44,898 nucleotides of DNA, from positions 1-44,898 of the IMG/VR virus record IMGVR_UViG_3300039191_000672; one strand, 5' to 3'. The notes below the pieces were generated by a model that was not told the origin of the DNA, made no database searches, and saw only the letters and a program-made list of their open reading frames with translations. Each line of letters starts with the position of its first letter. Within the stretch, counting starts at the first letter, position 1. The translations under genes were made by a program, and so were the position numbers. Positions 1 through 5,802 of the stretch are shown here, piece by piece. Source of the DNA: a virus.

Positions 1-130
1 AAGTGATAGAGGTTCATCAGACAGCTGCATGGATAGACCCGGGGTTTCAGGGTAACATCACTTTAGAGATTATTAATAATTCTTCAAACAGAAGAAAACT
101 CAAGGCCGGGGAATTAATAGCTCAGATAGT
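1..130. repeat. Terminal direct repeat, left copy
   Basis: Bases 1-130 match 44769-44898 with one mismatch (T at 4 against C at 44772); 5-130 and 44773-44898 are identical over 126 bp. The repeat lies inside one gene (dcd) and joins its two halves in frame. It is therefore best read as the overlap of a circular or circularly permuted molecule, not as a biological terminal repeat. Confidence 0.9.
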
Positions 131-272
131 CTTTTTCAAAGTAACCGGCACAGTACTGGAGCCTTACAGTGGCAGATATCAAAATTCAGATGGGGTAATT
201 GGTAGTCTAATAAATAAAGAAACGGAAATTAAACCGCTCTTTATTGGTGGACTGGGCCAGAAAGAAAATTAA
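3..272 (+). CDS. dcd: dCTP deaminase, C-terminal part (gene spans the contig junction)
   Basis: C-terminal half of a dCTP deaminase/dUTPase-fold trimeric enzyme, which turns dCTP into dUTP in the cytosol to feed thymidylate synthesis. Visible is the family block VHQTAAWIDPGFQGNITLE, with the alanine and the catalytic glutamate of the ITLE motif. The GTG at 3 is only a mid-gene valine codon: the frame is open to the left edge. The N-terminal half, with the GKSTIGR serine and arginine, is at 44472-44898. Ending with KEN at 272, the joined protein would be about 187 residues, normal for the family. The stop is followed by 96 bp without a clear gene. Confidence 0.88.
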   Translation: MIEVHQTAAWIDPGFQGNITLEIINNSSNRRKLKAGELIAQIVFFKVTGTVLEPYSGRYQNSDGVIGSLINKETEIKPLFIGGLGQKEN

Positions 273-368
273 ACTGTTTATTTTGCGGACATTCTGATGA
301 AGTGCCCTATTATTAAATATAAGCTGGCCCGGGCATTTATTAAAAACTTAAAATAGGAGGAAACTAAG

Positions 369-824
369 ATGGCACAATATACTTTAGCTCCTGCGGTAAA
401 AGATATTGCTAATAAGTTAATAGAAAAATATCATAATCACCTGCAGGGTTTCAAGATTATTTACTTATTCAGAGACAAATCAATGAAATCAAAAGGAAAA
501 GAGGTTTATGGTAAAGCTTCAAAAGTTCAGTCTAAGTACCAGGCTATCACCGGAGCAACATTTGTTATTGAGATAGCAGAACCGGCATTTGCTTCAATGG
601 ATCACAAACATCAGGTAGCATTAATAGATCATGAGTTAATGCACTGCTTTATAGATGAAAATGAACAACCAACTATACTTTCTCATGACTTTGAAGGATT
701 TAACAAAGAATTAAAAAGACACGGCTTCTGGGCTTCTGACTTGCAGATCATGGAGAAACAGCTGGAACAGATGCAATTATCCTTCGATGAAAAGAAACCT
801 GATCTTAAGGTGGTGAGTGGGTAG
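369..824 (+). CDS. Putative phage metallopeptidase (HExxH)
   Basis: 151 residues. The motif HELMH (about residues 88-92, in DHELMHC) is a zinc-metallopeptidase signature. The size and the surrounding sequence resemble the small putative metallopeptidase family common in Firmicutes phages, whose substrate is unknown. A strong GGAGG (356-360) sits 8 bases before the ATG. There is no signal peptide, so it should be cytosolic. Its stop overlaps the GTG of the next gene, so the two are translationally coupled. Function beyond zinc binding is not known. Confidence 0.72.
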   Translation: MAQYTLAPAVKDIANKLIEKYHNHLQGFKIIYLFRDKSMKSKGKEVYGKASKVQSKYQAITGATFVIEIAEPAFASMDHKHQVALIDHELMHCFIDENEQPTILSHDFEGFNKELKRHGFWASDLQIMEKQLEQMQLSFDEKKPDLKVVSG

Positions 825-1039
825 TGCCAATCAATCATAAGAATCTGGCCCGGGCCAGAAAAAAAACAGGGAAAACTAAAACATATCTAGCTGAACAGTG
901 TGGTGTTACAATAACCACTTATAGCAAGTGGGAAGAAGGAGAAACAACTCCCGGAGTCGATAAAGCAAAAATACTTGCAGATATATATGAAACAACAGTT
1001 GATGTATTATTTTTTAGCAGAGTATTTAGAATAATTTGA
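824..1039 (+). CDS. Small XRE-type helix-turn-helix protein
   Basis: 71 residues, GTG start overlapping the previous stop (GTAGTG). Residues 6-60 form a Cro/CI helix-turn-helix: LARARKKTGKTKTYLAEQCG, then TYSKWEEGETTPG, the usual recognition helix and following turn. There is no C-terminal partner domain, so it is a DNA-binding-only regulator. It lies in an early-type gene cluster with nucleases, far from the lysogeny switch, and its target is unknown. Confidence 0.75.
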   Translation: MPINHKNLARARKKTGKTKTYLAEQCGVTITTYSKWEEGETTPGVDKAKILADIYETTVDVLFFSRVFRII

Positions 1040-1049
1040 GGTGAGATAA

Positions 1050-1889
1050 TTGGATTTTAAATGCAGTTTAAGCAAATGGAGAACTAACAAAAGGTCGGCC
1101 AGGTTAACACTACTGGTCGGCCCCAAAGATGCACCGATAGACTTATATAACTTTGAAGATAAACCGCTCGATATTATTTTAGATAGCAATGTTAAGATAA
1201 AAGGAGAAATAAAAAATATTGAGCAGCTGGTAAAAGGAAAAATTAAAATTGTGATTATGACTGCTGAAGATTATAAAAAAGAGATTATTAGTGGTGGCCC
1301 GGGCCTTAAAAATTCAGATGAAATCAAAGCTACTTTTTTGATTGATGCTAATGAACAGGTTAAAAGAATGAATATGATTAGTGGCCGGCAAAGAAGAAAA
1401 GCTTTTGCAACTATAAAAGACATTGCCGAAAGTACTGGTCATGACAAAGATGAAATGTATAGGATTATAAAAGATAAATTTTCGGAAGTCACTGGCTATG
1501 GGGAAATTAGTCTTTCGGATTGCACTAGAAAAACTGCTGCTCTTTTTATTGAGTATTGCATAAGGCTTGGATACGAAAGTGGAGTTGAGTGGAAAGAACA
1601 TCCCAGAGAGAGAATGGACAACTTATACAGATGGCTGCGGCTATGCCTTGATCAAAAAATTTGTGCAGTATCTGGCCTGCCAGGAAAAGAATATTTGATT
1701 GATAATTCCGGGGCAATTATTCATGCCCATCACACAGATGCAATAGGAATGGGAAGAAACAGGCAGAAATTTGATGATAGCAATCTCAAAAAAATATCTT
1801 TATCAGCTAAATATCATAACGAAGCGCACAGTATGGGTTGGGAATCGTTTAAAAATAAATATCATGTTGAGGGTATTATCTATCCGTAA
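1050..1889 (+). CDS. Putative HNH nuclease of the phage HNHc_6 type
   Basis: 279 residues from a TTG start with GAGGTGA five bases upstream. The C-terminal third carries CAVSG (about 206), a histidine cluster HAHHTDAIGMGRNRQ (about 228) and SAKYHNEAHSMGW, the layout of the putative HNHc nuclease family found beside recombination genes in Firmicutes phages. The N-terminal half shows no motif I recognise. Such proteins probably act on DNA recombination or replication intermediates. The next gene also encodes a nuclease. Confidence 0.75.
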   Translation: MDFKCSLSKWRTNKRSARLTLLVGPKDAPIDLYNFEDKPLDIILDSNVKIKGEIKNIEQLVKGKIKIVIMTAEDYKKEIISGGPGLKNSDEIKATFLIDANEQVKRMNMISGRQRRKAFATIKDIAESTGHDKDEMYRIIKDKFSEVTGYGEISLSDCTRKTAALFIEYCIRLGYESGVEWKEHPRERMDNLYRWLRLCLDQKICAVSGLPGKEYLIDNSGAIIHAHHTDAIGMGRNRQKFDDSNLKKISLSAKYHNEAHSMGWESFKNKYHVEGIIYP

Positions 1890-1925
1890 CGGATTAGGTG
1901 CTGGCCCGGGGATCGGAGGTTGGTT

Positions 1926-2342
1926 TTGTTGGCTTGGAGAAATGTAAATGAAAAGCAAGTTAAAGATTTGATTAAGAAAAAGAGAAAAGGTGCTGGCGTT
2001 AATGTTTTGGAGGAGGAAGAACAGAAAAAGTTAGCTCAATACCTTGATTATAAATATCAAAAAGGTGATTGGTGCCACGTCCCTAATGAAGGGGACCACA
2101 AAGTTCAGTATTATGCTAAGCAAAAGACTTTGGGAGTTAAGTCAGGAGTGCCGGATGTATTAGTTTTCAGGCCGGTTGCCGGCTATAATGGAATTGCTAT
2201 TGAGCTAAAAAGGTTAAAAGGTGGCCGGGCAAGTGAAAACCAGAAGAGGTGGCTTAAAAGATTTAAAGAGAATGGCTGGGCTGTTAAGTTAGCAGAGGGA
2301 GCAGATGCTGCTATTGAATTTATTGAGGGATTGGAGGGATAA
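1926..2342 (+). CDS. VRR-NUC domain nuclease
   Basis: About 138 residues. The PD-(D/E)xK-like VRR-NUC core is clear: GVKSGVPDVLVF supplies the metal-binding aspartate, IAIELKR the E-x-K pair, and GRASENQKRWL the conserved helix. Stand-alone VRR-NUC proteins in phages are thought to cut branched DNA (Holliday-junction-like substrates). GGAGG at 1915-1919 best fits the TTG at 1926; TTG at 1920 or 1929 is also possible. It lies just after the HNH nuclease gene and probably belongs to the same operon. Confidence 0.85.
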   Translation: MLAWRNVNEKQVKDLIKKKRKGAGVNVLEEEEQKKLAQYLDYKYQKGDWCHVPNEGDHKVQYYAKQKTLGVKSGVPDVLVFRPVAGYNGIAIELKRLKGGRASENQKRWLKRFKENGWAVKLAEGADAAIEFIEGLEG

Positions 2343-2343
2343 A

Positions 2344-2670
2344 ATGATTTGGATAGACTTTTTTGATGAAAAAGAAAACAAAATTAAAAATATAAAAGAT
2401 AGTAATAAAATTAAAGTAATAAGATTTGATTTTATGGTAGATTGTCATGCAGACCAGATGTACATTTATTTAGAAGAAAAAAGGTTATCATCATTAACAA
2501 AACCATCTATAAAAATTAATTATAAACATTTAAAAATAAATAACATAAGCGCCACTATGTTTATTGAAAAAGCAATAACAGAACTCGAATATGAACCAGA
2601 TGGTTTTTTCTTAGACGATTCTATAACTTTAAGAATCAATCAAGGGCATGATATCAAAATAGAAATTTAA
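2344..2670 (+). CDS. Hypothetical protein
   Basis: 108 residues starting MIWIDFFDEKENK, with GGAGGG at 2333-2338 just inside the end of the VRR-NUC gene. It is acidic and lysine-rich with alternating beta-like segments, and has no membrane segment, cysteine cluster or known motif. It belongs to a run of small genes with close spacing. Function unknown. Confidence 0.7.
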   Translation: MIWIDFFDEKENKIKNIKDSNKIKVIRFDFMVDCHADQMYIYLEEKRLSSLTKPSIKINYKHLKINNISATMFIEKAITELEYEPDGFFLDDSITLRINQGHDIKIEI

Positions 2671-2682
2671 GGAGATGAGGTT

Positions 2683-2964
2683 ATGGAAAATATAGTTGAT
2701 ATAATTGATAACTTTTTAAATAAAATACAAAAAGAAACCAAAAAGAGACCTTATTTAGACATGATATTTTTTGTAAATGAAAAAGAATATAAAAAAATAA
2801 AAGATATTTTTATGAGTTCAGCTAATAATAAAAAATTAGTTATCAAGAGAACCATGGCTCATAGTGATCCAGATACTAGATATGAAGCTTATCGTTTTAA
2901 AAAGCGATGGATAAAGCTTGGGTTTAGAGTTGATACGAGTTCTGGTGAAAATAATGAAAATTAA
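2683..2964 (+). CDS. Hypothetical protein
   Basis: 93 residues preceded by AAGGAGATGAGG, a strong ribosome site. The middle (FFVNEKEYKKIKDIFMSS) and the end (DPDTRYEAYRFKKRWIKLG) look like a small mixed alpha/beta fold. No motif is recognised. Its 3' end overlaps the next gene by 11 bases, pointing to coupled translation. Confidence 0.7.
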   Translation: MENIVDIIDNFLNKIQKETKKRPYLDMIFFVNEKEYKKIKDIFMSSANNKKLVIKRTMAHSDPDTRYEAYRFKKRWIKLGFRVDTSSGENNEN

Positions 2965-3121
2965 ACTTAGATTTGAAAATCACGAAACTGGAACTATAAT
3001 TAGAATAATGGCAGATAAATATAATAATGCCGGTGAACTTTTAAGCTCAAAAAGTGTCGGTTATGTTAGTAGCAGACTAATCGCTAAGGGCGTGAAATTT
3101 AAAGATATAGATTTTGATTAA
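2954..3121 (+). CDS. Small hypothetical protein
   Basis: 55 residues from the ATG at 2954, chosen because GGTGA (2944-2948) lies at proper distance; the frame is open further upstream to 2918 but without a ribosome site. Mostly beta-prone sequence (LRFENHETGTIIRIMADKY). No known motif. Confidence 0.6.
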   Translation: MKIKLRFENHETGTIIRIMADKYNNAGELLSSKSVGYVSSRLIAKGVKFKDIDFD

Positions 3122-3134
3122 AGGGGTGATCACT

Positions 3135-3350
3135 ATAGAACTAATAAAAAATGTTCCTTATTTTATTTATAAATTCTTTTTATTTCTTGTAATGGCTGAA
3201 TTTATATTAAACAAAGCGCAATTTTTAAATCAAGTGTTAAATTATCCGGATATGCTGCAAGAAAAAGCGGCGCGTAATTTATCAAGAGAATACCTCATAA
3301 AACTAATTGGTGGAATATTAATTTTAAGATTTTTGTTAATAAAACTTTAA
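3135..3350 (+). CDS. Small membrane protein, possible ATA start
   Basis: About 71 residues with a hydrophobic N-terminal segment (YFIYKFFLFLVMAEFIL) and a second at the C-terminus (LIGGILILRFLLI), so probably two membrane passes. The start is odd. The clear ribosome site GGGGTGA (3123-3129) is five bases before ATA at 3135. The upstream TTG (3114) and GTG (3126) have no properly spaced site, and the first internal ATG is at 3192. A non-canonical start is the simplest fit, but TTG 3114 cannot be excluded. Confidence 0.5.
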   Translation: MELIKNVPYFIYKFFLFLVMAEFILNKAQFLNQVLNYPDMLQEKAARNLSREYLIKLIGGILILRFLLIKL

Positions 3351-3366
3351 AAAAAGGATGAGAACA

Positions 3367-3690
3367 ATGAAAACTGATTTAGAAAGACTCCACAAAGCTG
3401 CTTTAAAAGATAATCACAGACCCAGAGAAGGGAAGACTTTTTATGATTGCCATTTAGTTGCCGGGGCCTTAGAATTAGAAAATGAAGAGGTTATAATCTG
3501 GCTTCCATCTTTACGCAGTACAAAGCATATAAAACCAATGCTTAAAAAGGTATTACAAGATCATGATATTTCTATAGCAAGCAGACCGAATAGAAATTGT
3601 TGGATATTAGATAATGATTCGAGAATTATTTTTGCTCGCGGGAATATTAATGGTTACTCTCATGATTCGGCAGTAGTGACTTTTTGGTAG
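3367..3690 (+). CDS. Hypothetical protein
   Basis: 107 residues from the ATG at 3367 (AAGGATG region 9 bases upstream; an ATG at 3358 is too close to it). Sequence such as VIIWLPSLRSTKHIKPMLKK and ARGNINGYSHDS hints at an alpha/beta fold, but there is no P-loop or other motif I can name. A small helix-turn-helix gene follows after 9 bases. Confidence 0.65.
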   Translation: MKTDLERLHKAALKDNHRPREGKTFYDCHLVAGALELENEEVIIWLPSLRSTKHIKPMLKKVLQDHDISIASRPNRNCWILDNDSRIIFARGNINGYSHDSAVVTFW

Positions 3691-3699
3691 GAGGAATCT

Positions 3700-3948
3700 A
3701 TGATCAATTCCAATAAACGATATAATATAATTACAAGATGCATGAAAATATTATTCATGATTATAAATGAGAGTGGTTTAAATAGAAGTTTAATTGCCGG
3801 CAGGTTGGGGGTGAGCTCTAAAACGGTCAGTAGATACATTAACATTTTAAGAGCAGCAGGTTTTGAAATAGTTTATAATTTCAAAAAGAAAGAATATGAA
3901 GTAATTAATTATCAAATGGTGGAGGGGTTGGTTGGAGATGTTAAATGA
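3700..3948 (+). CDS. HTH_11/DeoR-like DNA-binding protein
   Basis: 82 residues. Residues 25-60 (ESGLNRSLIAGRLGVSSKTV followed by SRYINILRAAGFEI) form a winged helix-turn-helix of the HTH_11/DeoR N-terminal kind, and the protein ends soon after the wing. GGAGG stands 7 bases before the ATG. It lacks an effector domain. Its position shortly before the sigma-like late regulator suggests a role in phage gene control, which is inference. Confidence 0.7.
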   Translation: MINSNKRYNIITRCMKILFMIINESGLNRSLIAGRLGVSSKTVSRYINILRAAGFEIVYNFKKKEYEVINYQMVEGLVGDVK

Positions 3949-4192
3949 ATCTCGATTGATTTGCGAATATCAAGGTATTAAAAGGCATATTCAAGTTCCA
4001 GTATTATGCCCCAGATGCAACAGAAGGACTTTTATTTTAGATAATAGAAAAGAAAAGGGTAAATGTATAAGGTGCAGCAAAGAAATGACCGTTGATGAAT
4101 TACTCGAAGTTGTTAAGGCTGACTTTTTAGAAAAGCATAAATCTACTGATTATCAAATAAGAAATAACAGAGGTGACTGTGGCAATGCCTAA
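3932..4192 (+). CDS. Small zinc-ribbon protein
   Basis: 86 residues; TTG at 3932 lies six bases after GGAGG (3921-3925), ATG at 3938 is the alternative. Cysteine pairs CPRC (about 27-30) and CIRC (about 48-51) make a four-cysteine zinc ribbon. The remaining C-terminus is charged. Such proteins often bind nucleic acid or RNA polymerase. It overlaps both neighbours, so it is part of a tight operon with the late regulator. Confidence 0.68.
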   Translation: MEMLNESRLICEYQGIKRHIQVPVLCPRCNRRTFILDNRKEKGKCIRCSKEMTVDELLEVVKADFLEKHKSTDYQIRNNRGDCGNA

Positions 4193-4637
4193 TAAAGAGA
4201 AAGAAATTATAGAAGAGTTGTTGAATAATTATAGAAGAATTAAAGCAAAAGTTGCAACAGAAGCTATAAAAGATGCTCCTGAATATGCTTTGCAGGCTAT
4301 AAATTATAGCAAGGTAGGGTCTGGCGAAACTAACAATACATATTCTGATGTAGAAGAATTTGTTGCCAGGAAGTCAGAACAGGATAGTAAGTATAAGTGT
4401 TTAGTCAAAGCGAGGAATATTATATATCATGCCTATATTAATTTACCTATTGAAATGAGAAGAATAGTGGAATACTTTTATTTTAACGATATGTCAGTGA
4501 AAGATACGGCTAATCGAGTTGATTGTTCAGAAAATACAATTAGAAATAGAAAACCAGAAATATTTGCAGAATTAAAAGTTCACGGGTTGATGTCCGCCTG
4601 GGAGTTTTGGAATGAAAGTCGAGAATTATTGAGTTGA
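4185..4637 (+). CDS. Sigma-70 region-4-like late transcription regulator (ArpU/RinA type)
   Basis: 150 residues from the ATG at 4185 (GAGGTGA at 4170-4176). The C-terminal third, LPIEMRRIVEYFYFNDMSVK then DTANRVDCSENTIRNRK, is a sigma-region-4 helix-turn-helix. Small proteins of this layout placed just before the terminase are the late-gene activators of many Firmicutes phages (ArpU, RinA and similar). The 11-bp-phased repeats that begin 18 bases after its stop, over a -10 box, are a natural binding site. No anti-sigma or region-2 domain is present, so it should work with host RNA polymerase. Confidence 0.75.
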   Translation: MPNKEKEIIEELLNNYRRIKAKVATEAIKDAPEYALQAINYSKVGSGETNNTYSDVEEFVARKSEQDSKYKCLVKARNIIYHAYINLPIEMRRIVEYFYFNDMSVKDTANRVDCSENTIRNRKPEIFAELKVHGLMSAWEFWNESRELLS

Positions 4638-4654
4638 TTTTATTAAAAACATTA

Positions 4655-4709
4655 GTTTGGTGTAATTTTGGTATGATTTTGAGTTGTTTTTGAGTGGATT
4701 TTCTATATA
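4655..4709 (+). repeat. 11-bp-phased direct repeats, probable activator array
   Basis: Five T-tracts begin at 4656, 4666, 4677, 4688 and 4699, the first four followed by a GG or GAG element (units TTTTGGTATGA, TTTTGAGTTGT, TTTTGAGTGGA). The exact 11-bp step is one helical turn, so bound proteins would line up on one face. The array ends 7 bases before the -10 box TATAAT (4717-4722) and covers the place where a -35 box should be. Confidence 0.65.
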
Positions 4710-4728
4710 GAAAGAATATAATGATAGT
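4690..4728 (+). promoter_or_regulatory. Candidate activator-dependent late promoter
   Basis: TATAAT at 4717-4722 has no -35 box at 16-18 bp; the nearest TTGAGT (4690-4695) is 21 bp away. The missing -35 is replaced by the phased repeats, as expected for a promoter that needs an activator. It points toward the terminase and late operon. No start site is proven. Confidence 0.5.
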
Positions 4729-4785
4729 ATGAAGTAATTGTGAGCTTTTCCATTATTACTTATTTATTTCCTATTAAGGTTTTTG

Positions 4786-4819
4786 CCGGCTTAAACACTA
4801 CTGTTTAGGCTGGGTTTTT
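4786..4819 (+). terminator. Intrinsic terminator in the late leader
   Basis: An 11-bp stem CCGGCTTAAAC / GTTTAGGCTGG (two G-T pairs) with a six-base loop is followed by GTTTTT. It lies about 60 bases after the candidate late promoter and before any late gene. Transcripts would stop here as a short leader RNA of about 90 nt unless read-through is enabled. The arrangement recalls the lambda 6S RNA/tR' leader. Confidence 0.72.
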
Positions 4820-4845
4820 CATACTACCTCTATTATAATATGTGT

Positions 4846-5103
4846 GGCTCGGGCTCTATGTCCGGGCCATTACTCGTTTATAGAGCTATGAATCAGCCAT
4901 AATGTAGCACAAACATCAAGCCGCAGCTATTGGATATCATCAAAGAAAGTTGTCAGTTAAGCACTCCCACTGGCTACTTGAACCCTCAGAATTCGCGGGT
5001 CCTTCTGAGAATCTAGAGCGTTGCGGTGACGCTGAATCCCAAGAACTGGCTAGATTTCGGTAAAAAAAGTTCAATTTCATACAGTTGGAAACTTTTTATA
5101 TTT
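4846..5103 (+). ncRNA. Candidate structured RNA with pseudoknots upstream of the terminase
   Basis: A GC-rich island in AT-rich DNA with no ORF. Helices seen: GGCTCGG 4846-4852 / CCGGGCC 4862-4868, whose loop GCTCTAT (4853-4859) pairs exactly with ATAGAGC at 4880-4886 (pseudoknot); CTCAGAA 4985-4991 / TTCTGAG 5003-5009; AATCTAG 5010-5016 / CTAGATT 5050-5056 enclosing hairpin AGCGT 5017-5021 / ACGCT 5029-5033, whose loop TGCGG (5022-5026) pairs with CCGCA at 4921-4925 (second pseudoknot). TATAAT at 4834-4839 would start a transcript right at 4846, and an AAAAAGTTC/GGAACTTTTT hairpin (5064-5097) before a T-rich run would end it. I recognise no known RNA family. Rivals: an antitermination RNA, or the cos site expected upstream of a Nu1/GpA terminase. 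Confidence 0.55.
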
Positions 5104-5106
5104 TTT
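5064..5106 (+). terminator. Terminator-like hairpin at the end of the structured region
   Basis: AAAAAGTTC-AA (from 5064) pairs with TT-GGAACTTTTT (to 5097) with one bulged G and a ten-base loop, followed by the T-rich run ATATTTTTT. The stem is A/T-rich and therefore weaker than the terminator at 4786. Confidence 0.45.
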
Positions 5107-5132
5107 AAATTTGAATATTCATCTTTTATAAT

Positions 5133-5168
5133 AACTGTCATGACAGCTTTCGTGGCAGTTTTATTTTT
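5133..5168 (+). terminator. Intrinsic terminator before terS
   Basis: AACTGTCA (5133-5140) pairs with TGGCAGTT (5153-5160), eight base pairs with one G-T, followed by TTTTATTTTT. The left arm also lies in a perfect 12-bp palindrome CTGTCATGACAG. It is 77 bases before the small terminase gene, so late transcripts begun upstream must pass it. No ORF is seen between 5169 and the terS ribosome site. Confidence 0.6.
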
Positions 5169-5244
5169 ACCATCTTAAAAACATTTGTTTACAGTATTTT
5201 ACTGAACTTATGGTGATTTTAATTTCAGTGAAAAGGAGGGTCCT

Positions 5245-5802
5245 ATGAAATTCGCAGTTTCAGCCGAAGAGCTCGCAGAATTTATAGATATTTCCGAGCG
5301 CAGAGTTTATCAGTTGGTTGATGCAGAAATTATAGATAGAGTTACAGAAGGAAAATATGATCTCAAAGAATGTGCTAAAAAATATTATGAATTTAAGTTT
5401 GGAAGTGGCAATAGAGATCTGAATGAAGTAAAAGCTGAGCATGAAGAAATCAAAAAACGGATTAGTGAAATTAAACTTGCTAAGCAGCAAAATAAAGTTC
5501 ATGAAGCTTCAGATGTAGAATTTGCAATGACCAATATATTAACTACCTTTAGAAATAGAATTTTAGCAATACCTCCTAAATTATCTCCTCAAATAACAGG
5601 AATGAAAAATACAAATAAAATTAGTGATCTAATGAACTCTGAATTAAAAGAAGCTCTTGAAGAATTGTCAGGGTATGATCCATCTTTATTTGTTGATGAT
5701 GAAGATCTATACGAAGGTGATGCAGTTGAAGTCGAAAACAAAAAAGTTATTCAGGAAGGTTCTCAAAACAGTAGCACCTCCTCCGGATCTAAAAATAAGT
5801 GA
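5245..5802 (+). CDS. terS: Terminase small subunit, Nu1-like
   Basis: 185 residues with AAGGAGGG upstream. The N-terminus (VSAEELAEFIDISERRVYQL, then VDAEIIDRVTEGKYDLKECA) is the winged helix-turn-helix of the lambda gpNu1 family, which recognises the packaging site. A charged coiled stretch (about 60-90) and an acidic tail (LFVDDEDLYEGDAVEVE) follow, the latter probably binding the large subunit. It is followed by a GpA-type large subunit, the pairing seen in cos-packaging lambda-like phages. Its 3' end overlaps the large subunit gene by 77 bases. Confidence 0.85.
   Translation: MKFAVSAEELAEFIDISERRVYQLVDAEIIDRVTEGKYDLKECAKKYYEFKFGSGNRDLNEVKAEHEEIKKRISEIKLAKQQNKVHEASDVEFAMTNILTTFRNRILAIPPKLSPQITGMKNTNKISDLMNSELKEALEELSGYDPSLFVDDEDLYEGDAVEVENKKVIQEGSQNSSTSSGSKNK

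Noticed and set aside
254-316. Reading frame ending KLNCLFCGHSDEVPYY
   Set aside because: The CLFCGH pattern looks like a zinc knuckle, but no start codon or ribosome site is present and it overlaps the end of dcd.
4846-4900. Pistol or twister ribozyme
   Set aside because: The hairpin-plus-pseudoknot resembles the pistol layout, but the conserved bases around the cleavage site and third helix are not found.
4921-5060. tRNA or tmRNA in the terS upstream region
   Set aside because: No cloverleaf with a TTCGA-type arm or CCA-side acceptor could be drawn; the hairpins do not match tRNA or tmRNA landmarks.
5188-5213. Separate promoter for terS (TTTACA near 5188)
   Set aside because: No acceptable -10 box at 16-18 bp; spacing or sequence fails in each option tried.
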